Both the position numbers and the translations under genes were made by a program. The notes under the pieces were generated by a model. The model did no database searches and was not told the origin of the DNA. It worked only from the letters and a program-made list of their open reading frames with translations. A stretch of DNA of 64,000 nt, taken from contig NZ_WHJH01000005.1 in NCBI RefSeq assembly GCF_011682145.1, positions 124,001 through 188,000 on the forward strand. The letters run 5' to 3'. Positions 33,655-44,431 of the stretch are shown here, piece by piece; the stretch's first letter is position 1, and every line of letters begins with the position of its first letter. Source of the stretch: Massilia mucilaginosa (GTDB taxonomy: Bacteria > Pseudomonadota > Gammaproteobacteria > Burkholderiales > Burkholderiaceae_D).

Positions 33655-34026
33655 GTGGCCATACAAAAAATCCTGATCGTCGACGATTCCCCGACCGAGC
33701 GTTACTACCTGACCGACATCCTGGTCAAAGCCGGCTTCACCGTGACCACCGCCGAAAACGGCGAGGAAGCACTGCTCAAGATCAAGGACGACAAACCTGA
33801 ACTGATCCTGATGGACGTGGTCATGCCTGGCGCGAACGGCTTCCAGGTCACCCGCACCATCGCGCGCGACCCCGAGCTGGGCGACGTGCCGATCATCATC
33901 TGCAGCAGCAAGAACCAGGAAACCGACCGTGTCTGGGGCCTGCGCCAGGGCGCGCGCGACTACATGGTCAAACCGGTCGATGCCGAACTGCTGCTGGCGA
34001 AGATCGCCGCCCTCGGCGGCGCCTAA
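33655..34026 (+). CDS. pilH: PilH-type response regulator
   Basis: Second stand-alone receiver of the Chp cluster, 123 residues. VDDSPTERYYLTDIL, the phospho-acceptor in LILMDVVMPGANGFQ and the switch Lys in YMVKPVD are present. In Pseudomonas PilH acts opposite to PilG or as a phosphate sink. The GTG at 33655 has GGAG 10 nt upstream. It is 15 bp after pilG and 3 bp before pilI. Confidence 0.9.
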   Translation: MAIQKILIVDDSPTERYYLTDILVKAGFTVTTAENGEEALLKIKDDKPELILMDVVMPGANGFQVTRTIARDPELGDVPIIICSSKNQETDRVWGLRQGARDYMVKPVDAELLLAKIAALGGA

Positions 34027-34029
34027 ATC

Positions 34030-34563
34030 GTGAGCGACGTCGATTACGCCCCAGTCGCCTCCGCGCCCACCGATGGCGCGGGACGCCGCACCCGCCTGCG
34101 CGAGTACCAGGTGCAGCTGCTCGAACGCATGCAGGCGGCCCGTACCAACAGCGGCGCGCGCGTCAACCAGCTGGGGGTCTTGATCGGCGCCGAGCGCTTC
34201 CTGCTCGACCTCACCCAGGCCGGCGAAATCGTGCCGGTGCCGCCGGTGACGGTGGTGCCGCTGACGCAGCCGTGGTACCTGGGCCTGGCCAATATCCGGG
34301 GCAACCTGGTTGGCCTGATCGATTTCGCGCGCTTCCAGGGAGGCTCCGAAACGCAGGCCGGCCCGGACAGCCGCATCGTCACCCTGGCCACCCACCTGGG
34401 CTTTAACTGCGGCCTGCTGGTGGCCCGCGTCTACGGCCTGCGCCACGCTGGCGACATGGAAGTCGTTGGCGACAGATTACGCGATACCGACGCAAACGAA
34501 TGGATCCCGCTCGACCTGGCGGCCCTCGTCACCGATGCGCGGTTTTTGCACGTTGGATTTTAA
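34030..34563 (+). CDS. pilI: PilI, CheW-like adaptor
   Basis: A 177-residue CheW-domain adaptor linking the PilJ receptor to the ChpA kinase. The CheW core is seen as [40 protein letters not shown] and [10 protein letters not shown]. The GTG at 34030 lies 3 nt after the pilH stop. It carries an N-terminal extension of ~45 residues ahead of the CheW domain, as in PilI. Confidence 0.9.
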   Translation: MSDVDYAPVASAPTDGAGRRTRLREYQVQLLERMQAARTNSGARVNQLGVLIGAERFLLDLTQAGEIVPVPPVTVVPLTQPWYLGLANIRGNLVGLIDFARFQGGSETQAGPDSRIVTLATHLGFNCGLLVARVYGLRHAGDMEVVGDRLRDTDANEWIPLDLAALVTDARFLHVGF

Positions 34564-34607
34564 GCCGCAGTCATAAGTGGCCATACCTTAAGAAACTGGG
34601 AGCTGGA

Positions 34608-36923
34608 ATGGGATTTGCATGGAAGAGTACCCCAAAGGGTGAGCCGGTACCGGATACAGAATTCGGTCCCGACCTGGAGGCTGCGGCCTTGAACAAGGAC
34701 GACGCGCCGGCGAGCGCGCAGAACGTGATCGACGACAGCCATCGCGCCGAACTCGATCAGCACGACGAGCTGCGCCTGGCCAACATCATGGGCCGCAAGC
34801 GCCGCGACGACGACGACGACGGCGAGGTTGACGCGCGCCTGCCGTTCATCGGCCATTTGTCGTTGCCGCGCCAGCTGCGTATTTTGCTGATGGTGTTCGT
34901 GGCCGGCATCCTGGTGACTGTGGTGGCGCTGTGGCGCAACGCGGCCAGCAGCTCCGACGCATCGGCCCAGACGCAGATCGCATCCGACGCCCTGATGCAC
35001 TCCCAGCGTATCGGTAAAGCGGCGCCTAACGCGATCCAGGGTAACCAGGAAGCGTTCGTGCAGCTCGAGCAAAGCCGTGCCCAGCTCAAGGCCGACCTCG
35101 ATGCGCTGCAGCGCGGCGGTAAAATCGGCGGCGTGCAGCTGCCGACGCCACCGGCCAGCATGAACCGCCTGATCGCCACCGCGAAAACCAAGTGGGTCAG
35201 CACCGACAATGCCGCAGGCACCATCTTGAAAATGAAGCCGGAACTGACGGGCTTCGAAAAGACCCTGCGCCAGCTCGATACGCTCTCGCCAGAGCTGCTG
35301 ACGATGACCGAAGAACTGCTCAACGACAAAGTCCAGCGCGGCGGCACGCCACGTGAACTGGCGGCGATCGGCCGTCTGATGATGCTGACCCAGCGCCTCT
35401 CGCGCAGCGCCAGCGAGTTCCTGACCTCCGGCGGTATTCGTCCCGAAACCGCGTTCCAGCTGGGCCGCGACACCACGACCTTCCGTACCACCGTCGAAGG
35501 CTTCCTGAACGGGAACGAGACGATGCAGCTGTCGGCGACGAAAGATGCGGAATTGCGCGTCAAGCTCGAACAGATCAAATCGAAATTCGACACCTACCAG
35601 AAACTGGTGGCCTCGATCCTCGACAACCTGCCGAAATTCACGGCCGCCAAAGGCGCCGAACAGTCGATCTTCTACGAGAACGAAGAAGTCAAAGCGCAGC
35701 TGACCAAGGTGCAGGTGGGCTTCCGCAGCGAGCAGGATTCGACCACGGTCTGGTTCTGGGTCATGGCTCTGTCCACGATGTTCACCCTGGGCGTCGGCGT
35801 CAGTATCGCCCGCGTCATGCTGCAAGACTCGCGTACCCGTGCCCGCGGCGCCGATGTGCGTCGCCAGGAAGCGGAATCGATGCGTCAGCTGGCGCAGTCG
35901 AAGGAAGAAGAAGCGAAAGCGACCAACGACCAGAATCAGGCCGCTATTTTGCGCCTGATGAACGAACTCCAGGAAGTGGCGGATGGTGACTTGACCGTGC
36001 ACGCAACGGTGTCGGAAGACATCACCGGCGCGATTGCCGACTCGGTTAACTATACGGTGGAAGAGCTGCGCGGGCTGGTGGAACGCGTGACGACGACGGC
36101 CGAGCAGGTTACCTCGGCATCGACCAACGCGCAGAACATTTCGACCGACCTGCTGGCGGCGACCGAACAGCAGTCGCGCGAGATTCAGGAAGCGTCCGAG
36201 ACGGTTCTGAAAATGGCGAACGAAATTAACGACGTATCGAAGTCGGCGAATGAATCGGCAGAGGTTGCGCGCCAGTCGGTTGCGGCGGCATTGCAAGGTT
36301 CGACGGCGGTGGAAAACTCGATCAAGGGTATGCACGAGATCCGCGAGCAGATCCAGGAAACCTCGAAACGCATCAAGCGACTGGGCGAATCGTCCCAGGA
36401 GATTGGCGAGATCACGGAACTGATTTCCGACATTACCGAACAGACCAACGTACTGGCGCTGAACGCGGCGATTCAGGCGGCATCGGCCGGCGAAGCCGGT
36501 CGCGGCTTCTCGGTGGTTGCGGAAGAGGTTCAGCGACTGGCGGAACGTTCGGCGGAAGCGGCAAAACAGATCGGCGCGCTGGTGCGTACCATTCAGACCG
36601 ATACCCACGACGCGGTGGCCGCTATGGAAAAATCGACGCAGGGTGTGGTCGAGGGAGCCAGGCTGTCCGATGCCGCGGGTGCCGCACTGTCCGACATTTC
36701 GCGCGTTTCGAACCGTCTTGCGGAACTGATTCAGGGCATTTCGTTCGCAACCGAGCTGCAAGCGACATCGGCGAACGATGTGGCGCACAACATTCAGCAC
36801 ATCCTGTCGGTGACCGAAAATACCCAGGACGGTACGCAGCAAACCGCCCAATCGATTCGCCAACTGTCGCTGCTGGCGCAGGAACTGAAAAACTCGGTAT
36901 CGCGCTTCCGCGTGGTGGCTTGA
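34608..36923 (+). CDS. pilJ: PilJ, methyl-accepting chemotaxis protein
   Basis: A 771-residue membrane receptor of the Chp system. I chose ATG 34608 ([11 protein letters not shown]) because a GGGAGCTGG site precedes it; the frame is open further upstream over pilI. A cytoplasmic N-terminal tail leads to helix 1 ([20 protein letters not shown]). A periplasmic region of ~270 residues with PilJ-type repeats follows, then helix 2 ([20 protein letters not shown]), a HAMP-like linker and the signalling hairpin with [20 protein letters not shown]. The cluster lacks a CheR-type pilK gene after it. Confidence 0.93.
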   Translation: MGFAWKSTPKGEPVPDTEFGPDLEAAALNKDDAPASAQNVIDDSHRAELDQHDELRLANIMGRKRRDDDDDGEVDARLPFIGHLSLPRQLRILLMVFVAGILVTVVALWRNAASSSDASAQTQIASDALMHSQRIGKAAPNAIQGNQEAFVQLEQSRAQLKADLDALQRGGKIGGVQLPTPPASMNRLIATAKTKWVSTDNAAGTILKMKPELTGFEKTLRQLDTLSPELLTMTEELLNDKVQRGGTPRELAAIGRLMMLTQRLSRSASEFLTSGGIRPETAFQLGRDTTTFRTTVEGFLNGNETMQLSATKDAELRVKLEQIKSKFDTYQKLVASILDNLPKFTAAKGAEQSIFYENEEVKAQLTKVQVGFRSEQDSTTVWFWVMALSTMFTLGVGVSIARVMLQDSRTRARGADVRRQEAESMRQLAQSKEEEAKATNDQNQAAILRLMNELQEVADGDLTVHATVSEDITGAIADSVNYTVEELRGLVERVTTTAEQVTSASTNAQNISTDLLAATEQQSREIQEASETVLKMANEINDVSKSANESAEVARQSVAAALQGSTAVENSIKGMHEIREQIQETSKRIKRLGESSQEIGEITELISDITEQTNVLALNAAIQAASAGEAGRGFSVVAEEVQRLAERSAEAAKQIGALVRTIQTDTHDAVAAMEKSTQGVVEGARLSDAAGAALSDISRVSNRLAELIQGISFATELQATSANDVAHNIQHILSVTENTQDGTQQTAQSIRQLSLLAQELKNSVSRFRVVA

Positions 36924-36950
36924 GAACCCGGTTGATTTATCAAGGTAAGC

Positions 36951-39900
36951 ATGACCACTACTGACAATTCGCACGTGCCGCAGTTCGACACAGGACCGCT
37001 GTCCTGGGTCATGAGCGAGATCCGCGATGCGCTGGGCCGCTCCAACACCGCGCTGGCAGAGGCGGCGGAGCGTACGGCGGAAGCCCAGGCAAGTTCGCTC
37101 AAACATGCGAAAGCCTATCTGCACCAGGCGCATGGCGCCTTGCAGATGGTCGATGTCGATGGCGCCGGCGCCATGACCGAAGCCGCCGAGAGCGCGCTGG
37201 ACCGCTTCAAGGATGGCCTGCTCGACTGCACACAAGAGCGTGCGCAAGTCATCGCCCAGGCTTACCAGGCGGTGATCGAGTATCTCGAAGAACTGCTTTC
37301 GGGCGCGCCACAGCAGCCGGCGCGCCTGTTCCCTTACTACCGCGCGCTCAAGGAAATGCTGGGCGCCGACCGGATTCACCCGGCCGACCTGTTTTTCGCC
37401 GACCTGTCGGTGCCGGTGTCGCTCAAGCGCCACGTGGCGACCGACAGCGCGCCGGATTACGCGGCTTGCCGCACGCGCTTTGAAAAAGCGCTGCTGCCGT
37501 TCCTGAAAAGCGCCGACAAGACCAGCTGGCAGCAGCACGCCCAGGTGTTGCTCGAAGCGATCGCCCACGTGGCCGACGCCCAGGACCAGCCTTTGCCGCG
37601 CACCTTCTGGATGGCGATGCAGGGCTTCGCCGAGCTGGTGGCCCAGGGCCACCTGGCCAGCGACCTGTATGTCAAACAGCTCTTCGGCCTGATCAATCTG
37701 CAGATCCGCCGCCTCTCGCAAGGCCAGGTCAGCCTGCCCGAAACGATGCTGCGCGACGCCCTGTTCTTCATGGCCGCCGTGCCCAATCCGCCGCCGACGG
37801 CGCTGGCCCTGCGCCGCGCCTATCATCTGGACGGCATGGTGCCGGCCGATTACGATACGCGCCGCTACGGCCGCATCGACGCCGAAGCACTGAAAACGGC
37901 CAAGGAAGCCCTTTCCAAGGCCAAGAGCAACTGGGATCGCCTGTCGGTCGAACCGCTGCCTGCGCTGGAAACCGAATTCGTCGAACTGCTCAACACCATG
38001 GCTGCCGCCGGCGAGAAGCTGGGCGCTCCGGCGCTGGCCCGCCTGCAGCAGCAGATGGTGCATGTGGCCACCGCCACGGCGGCGACCAAGCATAACAGCG
38101 TGTTCAGTCTCGAAATGGCGACCGCCATGCTGTTCATCGAGAACAGCCTGGATAAAATCCGCCAGCTGCCCGACGATTTCGACGCCCATGCCGACATCAT
38201 CGGCGCGCGCCTGAGCGCCATCGGCGCCGGCGAAACGCCGCCCGAAGCGCCGCAATGGCAGGGCGACCTGTCGCGCCGCATCCAGCACGAGCAGACCGTC
38301 GCCGTGCTGGCGGCCGAAATGAAAAACGGCTTGCGCCAGGTCGAAAAAGTCCTCGACGACTACTATTCCGACACCAGCAAGCGCGCCACCCTGGCCCAGA
38401 TCGATCCGGTCCTGCACCAGTTGCAGGGCGCCGTCGCTATCCTCGACCAGGAAGACGCGATGCGCGCCGCCCTGCACGTCAAGGATGCGGTACGCACCCT
38501 GGCCGCGTCCGAAGGCAATCCGGAACTGGAAGCGGCCTCGCTGCAGAACATCGCCCAGAACATCGGCGCGCTGGGCTTCTTTGTCGACATGCTGGCCAAG
38601 AACGTCGACGAAGCGCGCGAACGCTTTACCTTCGACAGCAACGACGGCATGCTGCGCGCCGTTCCGTTCGAAAAACCGGCGCATGGCGAATCGCAATTCG
38701 ACCAGGAACCGGTGCTCGAGATCGAGCCGGTAGCGGTAATCGACACGCCTGCGCCAGCCGCGCCGGTGGAGCCTGAAGAAGAAGTGAAGGCACCGGTCGT
38801 GGTGGCGGCGCCCGCGCCGCCGGGCGACGACGAAATCGAAGCCGAACTGCTCGAAATTTTCATCTCCGAAGCGCAGGAAGTGCTGGCCTTTGTCGGCTCG
38901 ACCCTGCCCGCGGCGCAAAGCATGCCGAACAACCTGGAGACGCTGACGATGCTGCGGCGCTCCTTCCACACGCTCAAGGGCAGTGGACGCATGGTTGGCC
39001 TGAACAACTTCGCCGAAGGCGCAGCCGCCGTCGAAAAAGTGATGAATCTGTGGTTATCGGAAGAACGCGCGGCCGACGCCAACCTGCTGGCGCTGCTGAC
39101 GCGCGCCACCACCGACATGACCGCCTGGGTCGAGCAGCTTGCCGCCACCGGCAGCTCGCATCGCACCAGCGAAGCGCTGGTCGCCGCCGCCGAACGCGTG
39201 CAGCATGGCGAAACCTTCGCCATGGATGCTGCGCTAGGCGACGCCCCTGGCGAAGCGCCAGCGGCTGCGCCGGTGGTCGAGGAAATCGTGGCGGCCGCTC
39301 CGGTGGACGAGCATCACGACGAACACTTTGCGATCGACGACTCGTTCGAGCCGATGATCCTCGACGACATCATCGCCCTGCCTGCGACCGAGAGCGCAGC
39401 GCCTGGCAATGTGATCGAGTTCCCGGTTCCGGGCACCATCGCCGCCGCCGACGACAATACCAAGCGGATTGGCGAACTTGAAATCCCACTGCCGCTGTAT
39501 AACATCTACCTCGCCGAGACCGACGAGCTGGTTCGCCTGTTAAGCCAGGACTTCGCCGAATGGCGTCACGAACCGCAGCGCCAGGTCACGCCGGAAGCCG
39601 AAAAAGCCGCGCATACCCTGGCCGGCACTTCGGCCACGGTGGGCTTCCACGCCCTGCGCGAAATCGCCTACGAAGTCGAGATGGTGCTCAAGAGCCCCGC
39701 GCCGGTGTTCGATGAATCCCAGCGCGACCTGCTCGACGAAACCATCGAGCGCGTGCGCCACATGCTGCAGCGCTTCGCGCTGGGCGAACTGGCGCCGGCC
39801 GAGCCAAGTCTGGTGGCGCGCCTGCACGTTCTGCGCGAGCAGCTCGCGGCGCAGGAAGCGGCCGCCGTGTTCGCGGGCGCCGACGAAGACCTGGCACGCC

Positions 39901-42719
39901 GTCTGGACGGCCTGTTTGCCGAAACGCTCGACGAGCTGGTGGCATCGCCACCGGTGATGCCGGAACGCGCATCGGCCGTGGCCGACGCCCCGTCCGAACC
40001 GGAAGTCGACGCCATCGACGCCCTGTTCGGCGAGGACGATCCGTTCGACATTCCGCTGCTGGCCAATCCGGAACCGGCGCAGCCGGTGGTGGAAGAGGCG
40101 CAGGAGCCGGTGCTCGAAGCCGAGCCGGTGATCGACGCCGAAGAAGTCATCGAAGCCGAAGAAGTCATCGAAGCCGAAGAAGTCATCGAAGCCGAAGAAG
40201 TCATCGAAGCCGAGCCGGTAGTCGAAGAGCCAGCGCTTGAAGCCGAGCCGGTGGCCGACGTGCCGGTGCTCGAAGAACCCGTTCTTGAAGCTGAGCCGGT
40301 TCTTGAGACCGAGCCAGTTGTCGAAGAGCCGGTGCTCGAAGCCGAACCCGTGGTCGAACAGCCGGTCGTTGCAGCCGCACCGGAACCGGTGCCGATGCAG
40401 CCGATGACGGCGCACGTGCCGCTGCTCGAAGCCTTGCTGCAGCCGGAGTCCGAGACGGCCGCCGTGCCGGTGGCGCCCGAAACGTCGTTCGCCGATGACC
40501 TTGACGTCGACTTGCTGCCGGTATTCCTGGAAGAGGGCACCGACCTGCTGCCGGAAATCGGCAACAACCTGCGCAAGTGGCAGCAAAATCCGTCCGACAC
40601 GACGCCGGTGGCGCAGCTTCTGCGTACCCTGCACACGGTCAAGGGCAGTGCGCGAATGGCCGGTGCGATGCGCCTCGGCCAGCACACCCACGAGATCGAA
40701 ACGCAGATCGAGAACATGGTCCACGCCGGAACGTCGACGCCAGCCGCGTTCGACGAACTGATGGCCAACTACGATCACGCGCTCCTGCTGTTCGAACAAT
40801 TGCAGCAGCCTGCGCTCGGCGTCGTGCCGGTGCCGGGCCTTGCCGCGGCAGTCGCCGGCAGCGTGGACGATGCTCACGCAGCCCAGACCCGCACGCCGCT
40901 GGTGCGGGTACGCGCCGACATTCTGGACCGCCTGGTCAACCAGGCGGGTGAAGTGTCGATCACGCGCTCGAAGCTGGAAAGCCAGGTCTCGACCCTGAAA
41001 GCGTCGCTGAGCGACTTCTCGGACAATCTGGGCCGCTTGCGGCGCCAGTTGCGCGAAGTCGAGATGCAGGCGGAATCGCAGATTTCGTCGCGTATGTCGA
41101 TTTCCAGCGAACGCGAATTCGATCCGCTCGAATTCGACCGCTTTACCCGCCTGCAGGAACTGACGCGGATGATGGCCGAATCGGTGAACGACGTTGCGTC
41201 GTTCCACGAAAGCCTGACCCGCACGGTCGACGGCGCCACCGACGACTTGAACGTGCAGTCGCGCCTGACCCGCGATCTGCAGCAGGATCTGATGCGCGTG
41301 CGGATGGTGCAGTTTGCCAGCCTGTCGGAACGTCTGTTCCGCGTGGCGCGCCAGACCGCCAAAGAAATCGACAAACGGGTCAACCTGGACATCCGGGGCG
41401 GCACGGTCGAAATCGACCGCAGCGTTCTGGAACAGATGGCCGCGCCGTTCGAGCACTTGCTGCGTAACGCCATCGTGCATGGTATCGAGTCGCGCGCCCG
41501 CCGTGGCGCGGCCGGCAAGGCCGAAACGGGCGAGCTGCTGATCCAGGTCAGCCAGCAGGGTAACGAGGTGGTCATCCAGTTCAACGACGATGGCGCCGGT
41601 CTCGACCTGGCCCGCATCCGCACCAAGGCGCGTGAAAACGGCCTGCTGGCGCCGAATGCGATCGTCACCGACGCCGAAGCGGCCGACCTGATTTTCGAAC
41701 CAGGCTTCTCGACCGCCGATGCGCTGACCGAACTGGCCGGCCGTGGCGTGGGTATGGACGTGGTGCGCTCGCAAGCGCAGGCGCTTGGCGGCCGGGTGGC
41801 GATTTCCACCGAAGCCGGCAAGGGCGCGCGCTTCACGATTCACCTGCCGCTGACCCTCGCGGTCACCCAGGTCGTGCTGACCACCAGCGGTACCAAGACC
41901 TTTGCGCTGCCATCGATTCTGGTGGAGCAGGTATTGCAGATGAAAGAAGCGGCAGTCAACGCCGCGCACGCCGAAGGCTTTGTCGAATTCCAGGGCCAGA
42001 AGGTGGCGCTGCATTACCTGCCAACCTTGTTGGGCGATACCGAAGCGCGGCCGATGTCGCAGCGTTCGTGCCCGGTGATGGTGCTCAAAAGCGGCACCGA
42101 CCGGCTGGCGGTACAGGTCGACGACGTGCAGGGCAACCGCGAGGTCGTTATTAAAAACATCGGCCCGCAGCTCTCGCGCATGATCGGTATTTCGGGTGCG
42201 ACGGTGCTCGGTTCGGGCGATATCGTGCTGATCCTGAACCCGGTGGCCTTGTCGCATCACCTCGACCATCATCCGCAACAGCGCCAGCGCGTTGTGGTGG
42301 AAACGGTGGCGGCGGTGCCCGAGACGCGTGCGGCCGACTTTGTGATCATGGTGGTCGATGATTCGCTGACCGTGCGTAAAGTGACCCAGCGTCTGCTGGA
42401 GCGCGAGGGCTATCAGGTGGTGCTGGCCAAGGACGGTGTGGACGCGCTCGAGCATTTGCAAGAGACGGTGCCCGACCTGATGCTGGTCGATATCGAGATG
42501 CCGCGCATGGATGGTTTCGACTTGACCCGGAATATTCGCGGCAACAGCGGCACCAACGAGATCCCGATCATCATGATCACCTCGCGTACCGCCGACAAGC
42601 ACCGCAACTACGCGCTCGATCTGGGTGTGAATGCCTACTTCGGCAAGCCGTTCCAGGAAGATATGCTGCTCGCCGCGATTGCCGGTTTGCTCAATCGCGA
42701 AATGCCGGTAGCGCATTAA
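36951..42719 (+). CDS. chpA: ChpA/PilL-type hybrid chemotaxis histidine kinase
   Basis: A 1922-residue CheA-like kinase that drives type IV pilus control. Recognisable histidine phosphotransfer sites are His673 (SFHTLKGSGRM), His888 (AAHTLAGTSATV) and His1228 (TLHTVKGSARM). A P3-like dimerisation segment, the HATPase (LLRNAIVHGIES, DDGAGLDLARI, GRGVGMDVVRSQ), a CheW-like domain and a C-terminal receiver with Asp1847 (MLVDIEMPRMDGF) follow. Between the second and third Hpt sites is a Glu/Pro/Val-rich hinge with four exact copies of an 18-bp repeat. The first ~600 residues resemble the FimL-like N-terminus. A terminator follows. Confidence 0.94.
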   Translation: MTTTDNSHVPQFDTGPLSWVMSEIRDALGRSNTALAEAAERTAEAQASSLKHAKAYLHQAHGALQMVDVDGAGAMTEAAESALDRFKDGLLDCTQERAQVIAQAYQAVIEYLEELLSGAPQQPARLFPYYRALKEMLGADRIHPADLFFADLSVPVSLKRHVATDSAPDYAACRTRFEKALLPFLKSADKTSWQQHAQVLLEAIAHVADAQDQPLPRTFWMAMQGFAELVAQGHLASDLYVKQLFGLINLQIRRLSQGQVSLPETMLRDALFFMAAVPNPPPTALALRRAYHLDGMVPADYDTRRYGRIDAEALKTAKEALSKAKSNWDRLSVEPLPALETEFVELLNTMAAAGEKLGAPALARLQQQMVHVATATAATKHNSVFSLEMATAMLFIENSLDKIRQLPDDFDAHADIIGARLSAIGAGETPPEAPQWQGDLSRRIQHEQTVAVLAAEMKNGLRQVEKVLDDYYSDTSKRATLAQIDPVLHQLQGAVAILDQEDAMRAALHVKDAVRTLAASEGNPELEAASLQNIAQNIGALGFFVDMLAKNVDEARERFTFDSNDGMLRAVPFEKPAHGESQFDQEPVLEIEPVAVIDTPAPAAPVEPEEEVKAPVVVAAPAPPGDDEIEAELLEIFISEAQEVLAFVGSTLPAAQSMPNNLETLTMLRRSFHTLKGSGRMVGLNNFAEGAAAVEKVMNLWLSEERAADANLLALLTRATTDMTAWVEQLAATGSSHRTSEALVAAAERVQHGETFAMDAALGDAPGEAPAAAPVVEEIVAAAPVDEHHDEHFAIDDSFEPMILDDIIALPATESAAPGNVIEFPVPGTIAAADDNTKRIGELEIPLPLYNIYLAETDELVRLLSQDFAEWRHEPQRQVTPEAEKAAHTLAGTSATVGFHALREIAYEVEMVLKSPAPVFDESQRDLLDETIERVRHMLQRFALGELAPAEPSLVARLHVLREQLAAQEAAAVFAGADEDLARRLDGLFAETLDELVASPPVMPERASAVADAPSEPEVDAIDALFGEDDPFDIPLLANPEPAQPVVEEAQEPVLEAEPVIDAEEVIEAEEVIEAEEVIEAEEVIEAEPVVEEPALEAEPVADVPVLEEPVLEAEPVLETEPVVEEPVLEAEPVVEQPVVAAAPEPVPMQPMTAHVPLLEALLQPESETAAVPVAPETSFADDLDVDLLPVFLEEGTDLLPEIGNNLRKWQQNPSDTTPVAQLLRTLHTVKGSARMAGAMRLGQHTHEIETQIENMVHAGTSTPAAFDELMANYDHALLLFEQLQQPALGVVPVPGLAAAVAGSVDDAHAAQTRTPLVRVRADILDRLVNQAGEVSITRSKLESQVSTLKASLSDFSDNLGRLRRQLREVEMQAESQISSRMSISSEREFDPLEFDRFTRLQELTRMMAESVNDVASFHESLTRTVDGATDDLNVQSRLTRDLQQDLMRVRMVQFASLSERLFRVARQTAKEIDKRVNLDIRGGTVEIDRSVLEQMAAPFEHLLRNAIVHGIESRARRGAAGKAETGELLIQVSQQGNEVVIQFNDDGAGLDLARIRTKARENGLLAPNAIVTDAEAADLIFEPGFSTADALTELAGRGVGMDVVRSQAQALGGRVAISTEAGKGARFTIHLPLTLAVTQVVLTTSGTKTFALPSILVEQVLQMKEAAVNAAHAEGFVEFQGQKVALHYLPTLLGDTEARPMSQRSCPVMVLKSGTDRLAVQVDDVQGNREVVIKNIGPQLSRMIGISGATVLGSGDIVLILNPVALSHHLDHHPQQRQRVVVETVAAVPETRAADFVIMVVDDSLTVRKVTQRLLEREGYQVVLAKDGVDALEHLQETVPDLMLVDIEMPRMDGFDLTRNIRGNSGTNEIPIIMITSRTADKHRNYALDLGVNAYFGKPFQEDMLLAAIAGLLNREMPVAH
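40140..40211 (+). repeat. Four tandem 18-bp repeats within chpA
   Basis: The unit GAAGAAGTCATCGAAGCC occurs four times without change, coding for EEVIEA repeated in frame. It lies in a larger degenerate region of EPV(L/V)E(E/A)-type repeats to about 40370. In-frame slippage would change the hinge length between phosphotransfer domains. Confidence 0.95.
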
Positions 42720-42740
42720 GCGACAGGCGGCACAAACAAG

Positions 42741-42778
42741 AACGCCCTGCACCGCTCAAACGGTACAGGGCGTTTTTT
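42741..42778 (+). terminator. Rho-independent terminator of the chp cluster
   Basis: AACGCCCTG and CAGGGCGTT pair at the base of the stem, with ACCG/CGGT above a single mismatch and a CTCAAA loop. Six T residues follow (42773-42778). It stands 22 bp after the chpA stop and 13 bp before the stop of the convergent photolyase gene. Confidence 0.88.
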
Positions 42779-42790
42779 ATGCTCGCACCA

Positions 42791-44239
42791 TCACGATGCC
42801 TTTACCACCGCATAGCGCTCCAGCGTCTTCGCGCGCGCCTCGTCGTGCCTGACGATGGGTGCCGGATAATCCTTCCCCAGCACGATCTTCTTTTGCGCCA
42901 GCACCATCGGCGGCACGGTCCACGGCGCATGGATCTCCTTGTCCGACAAACCATCGAGCTGCGGCAAATAGCGCCGGATGAACTTGCCCTTGGCGTCGAA
43001 CTTCTCCGACTGCGTGATCGGATTGAAAATCCTGAAATACGGCTGCGCATCGCATCCAGACGACGACGCCCACTGCCATCCGCCATTGTTCGACGACAGG
43101 TCGAAGTCGTTCAGGTGCAGCGCAAAATACGCCTCCCCGCGACGCCAGTCGATCCCCAGGTCCTTGATCAGAAAGCAGGCCGTGACCATGCGCAGCCGGT
43201 TGTGCATGTAGCCGGTCTGGTTCAACTGCGCCATGGCCGCATCGACCAGAGGGTAACCGGTACGTCCTTCGCACCAGGCGGCGAACAGCTCGTCGGCATC
43301 AAGTCCTGTCTCGAACGCGATCGCGTCGTAGGCCGGCTTGAACGCGCGCCCGACGACATGCGGATGGTTATACAAGATCATGGCGTAGAAATCGCGCCAG
43401 ATCAGTTCCGCCAGCCACACCGGCGCGCCTTCGCCGCCGGCGCCGCGCGCGATCAGTTGCGTCACCGTGCGCACCAGGTGGCGCAGCGACAGGGTGCCGA
43501 AGCGCAGATGCACCGACAGATACGACGGCCCCTTGAGCGCCGGGTAGTTGCGCGCCTCGCCATAGTCGGCGATGCGGCCGATGAAGTCCTCGAACAGCTG
43601 CGCCGCGCCGCTCATGCCGGTGGGGATCGACAATGCCGACAGATTGGTCGGCTCGAAGCCGATCTCGCGCAGGGACGGCAGGCGCTGCTCGCCGGCAGGG
43701 GGCGCAAGGCGCGCCGCGTGCGGCTCCACCGCATACGCCACCACGCAATCCGGTTCGGCCGCCATGCGTTTGAGCCAGGCGTTCTTGTACGGCGTGAAGA
43801 CCGAGAAGTTCTGGCCCGCCAGCGTGAGCACTTCGCTCTTTTCGAAAATGACCTGGTCCTTGTAGCTGGCCAGTCGCCGGCCGTCGGCTTCCAGGCGCGC
43901 GGCCACTTGCGCGTCGCGCGCGATCGCCTGCGGCTCGTAGTCGCCGTTCACAAACACCGCGTCCACGCCCAATTCGGCGGCGAGTGTTGGAATTGCCTCC
44001 ACCGCGTCGGCATGGCGCACGATCAGGCAACCGCCCAACTGACGCAATTCCGCATCGAGTTCGGCCAGGCAGGCGTGAATGAATTCGACGCGGCGGTCGG
44101 CACGCGGTAAACTGTCGAGGATTGTGTTATCGTAAATGAACGCGCAATGGACGCTATTCGACGACGTTAGCGCATGATGCAGCGCGGCGTGATCGAAGGC
44201 GCGCAAGTCGCGGCGAAACCAGACGAGCGATTTACTCAT
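42791..44239 (-). CDS. phrB: Deoxyribodipyrimidine photolyase
   Basis: Light-driven repair of cyclobutane pyrimidine dimers using FAD and an antenna chromophore. I chose the start MSKSLVWFRRDLRAFDH at 44239 (482 residues); an upstream ATG at 44263 would add eight residues. The FAD-binding region is clear: RTGYPLVDAAMAQLNQTGYM, MHNRLRMVTACFLIKDLGIDW in part, and NDFDLSSNNGGWQWASSSGCDAQPYFRIFNP in part. Length and motifs fit a class I CPD photolyase. It is convergent with chpA and divergent from yqgE. Confidence 0.95.
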   Translation of the reverse strand: MSKSLVWFRRDLRAFDHAALHHALTSSNSVHCAFIYDNTILDSLPRADRRVEFIHACLAELDAELRQLGGCLIVRHADAVEAIPTLAAELGVDAVFVNGDYEPQAIARDAQVAARLEADGRRLASYKDQVIFEKSEVLTLAGQNFSVFTPYKNAWLKRMAAEPDCVVAYAVEPHAARLAPPAGEQRLPSLREIGFEPTNLSALSIPTGMSGAAQLFEDFIGRIADYGEARNYPALKGPSYLSVHLRFGTLSLRHLVRTVTQLIARGAGGEGAPVWLAELIWRDFYAMILYNHPHVVGRAFKPAYDAIAFETGLDADELFAAWCEGRTGYPLVDAAMAQLNQTGYMHNRLRMVTACFLIKDLGIDWRRGEAYFALHLNDFDLSSNNGGWQWASSSGCDAQPYFRIFNPITQSEKFDAKGKFIRRYLPQLDGLSDKEIHAPWTVPPMVLAQKKIVLGKDYPAPIVRHDEARAKTLERYAVVKAS

Positions 44240-44431
44240 AATATTGATGGTGTTCGGTATCAAGGAAGGTGGCGGGATTATCGGCTACCATCGCTTTAGC
44301 TGCGCGCGCGATGGCGCTTCCCATGGTGGCGGCCGCAATTCAGTGTAAACTATCGAAAAATCCATCGTTGGCAAGCCCGGATACTAGCAGCAAAGCGGAA
44401 CATCAGAGAGCGAGCAGAGAGAGTGACGAAT

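Noticed and set aside
34560-38969. 1469-codon open frame on the minus strand
   Set aside because: It is antisense across pilJ and chpA, Arg/Phe/Gly-rich with no domain, and lies over two clear genes.
39540-42752. 1070-codon open frame on the minus strand
   Set aside because: It is the antisense shadow of the chpA kinase half; composition is typical of shadow frames.
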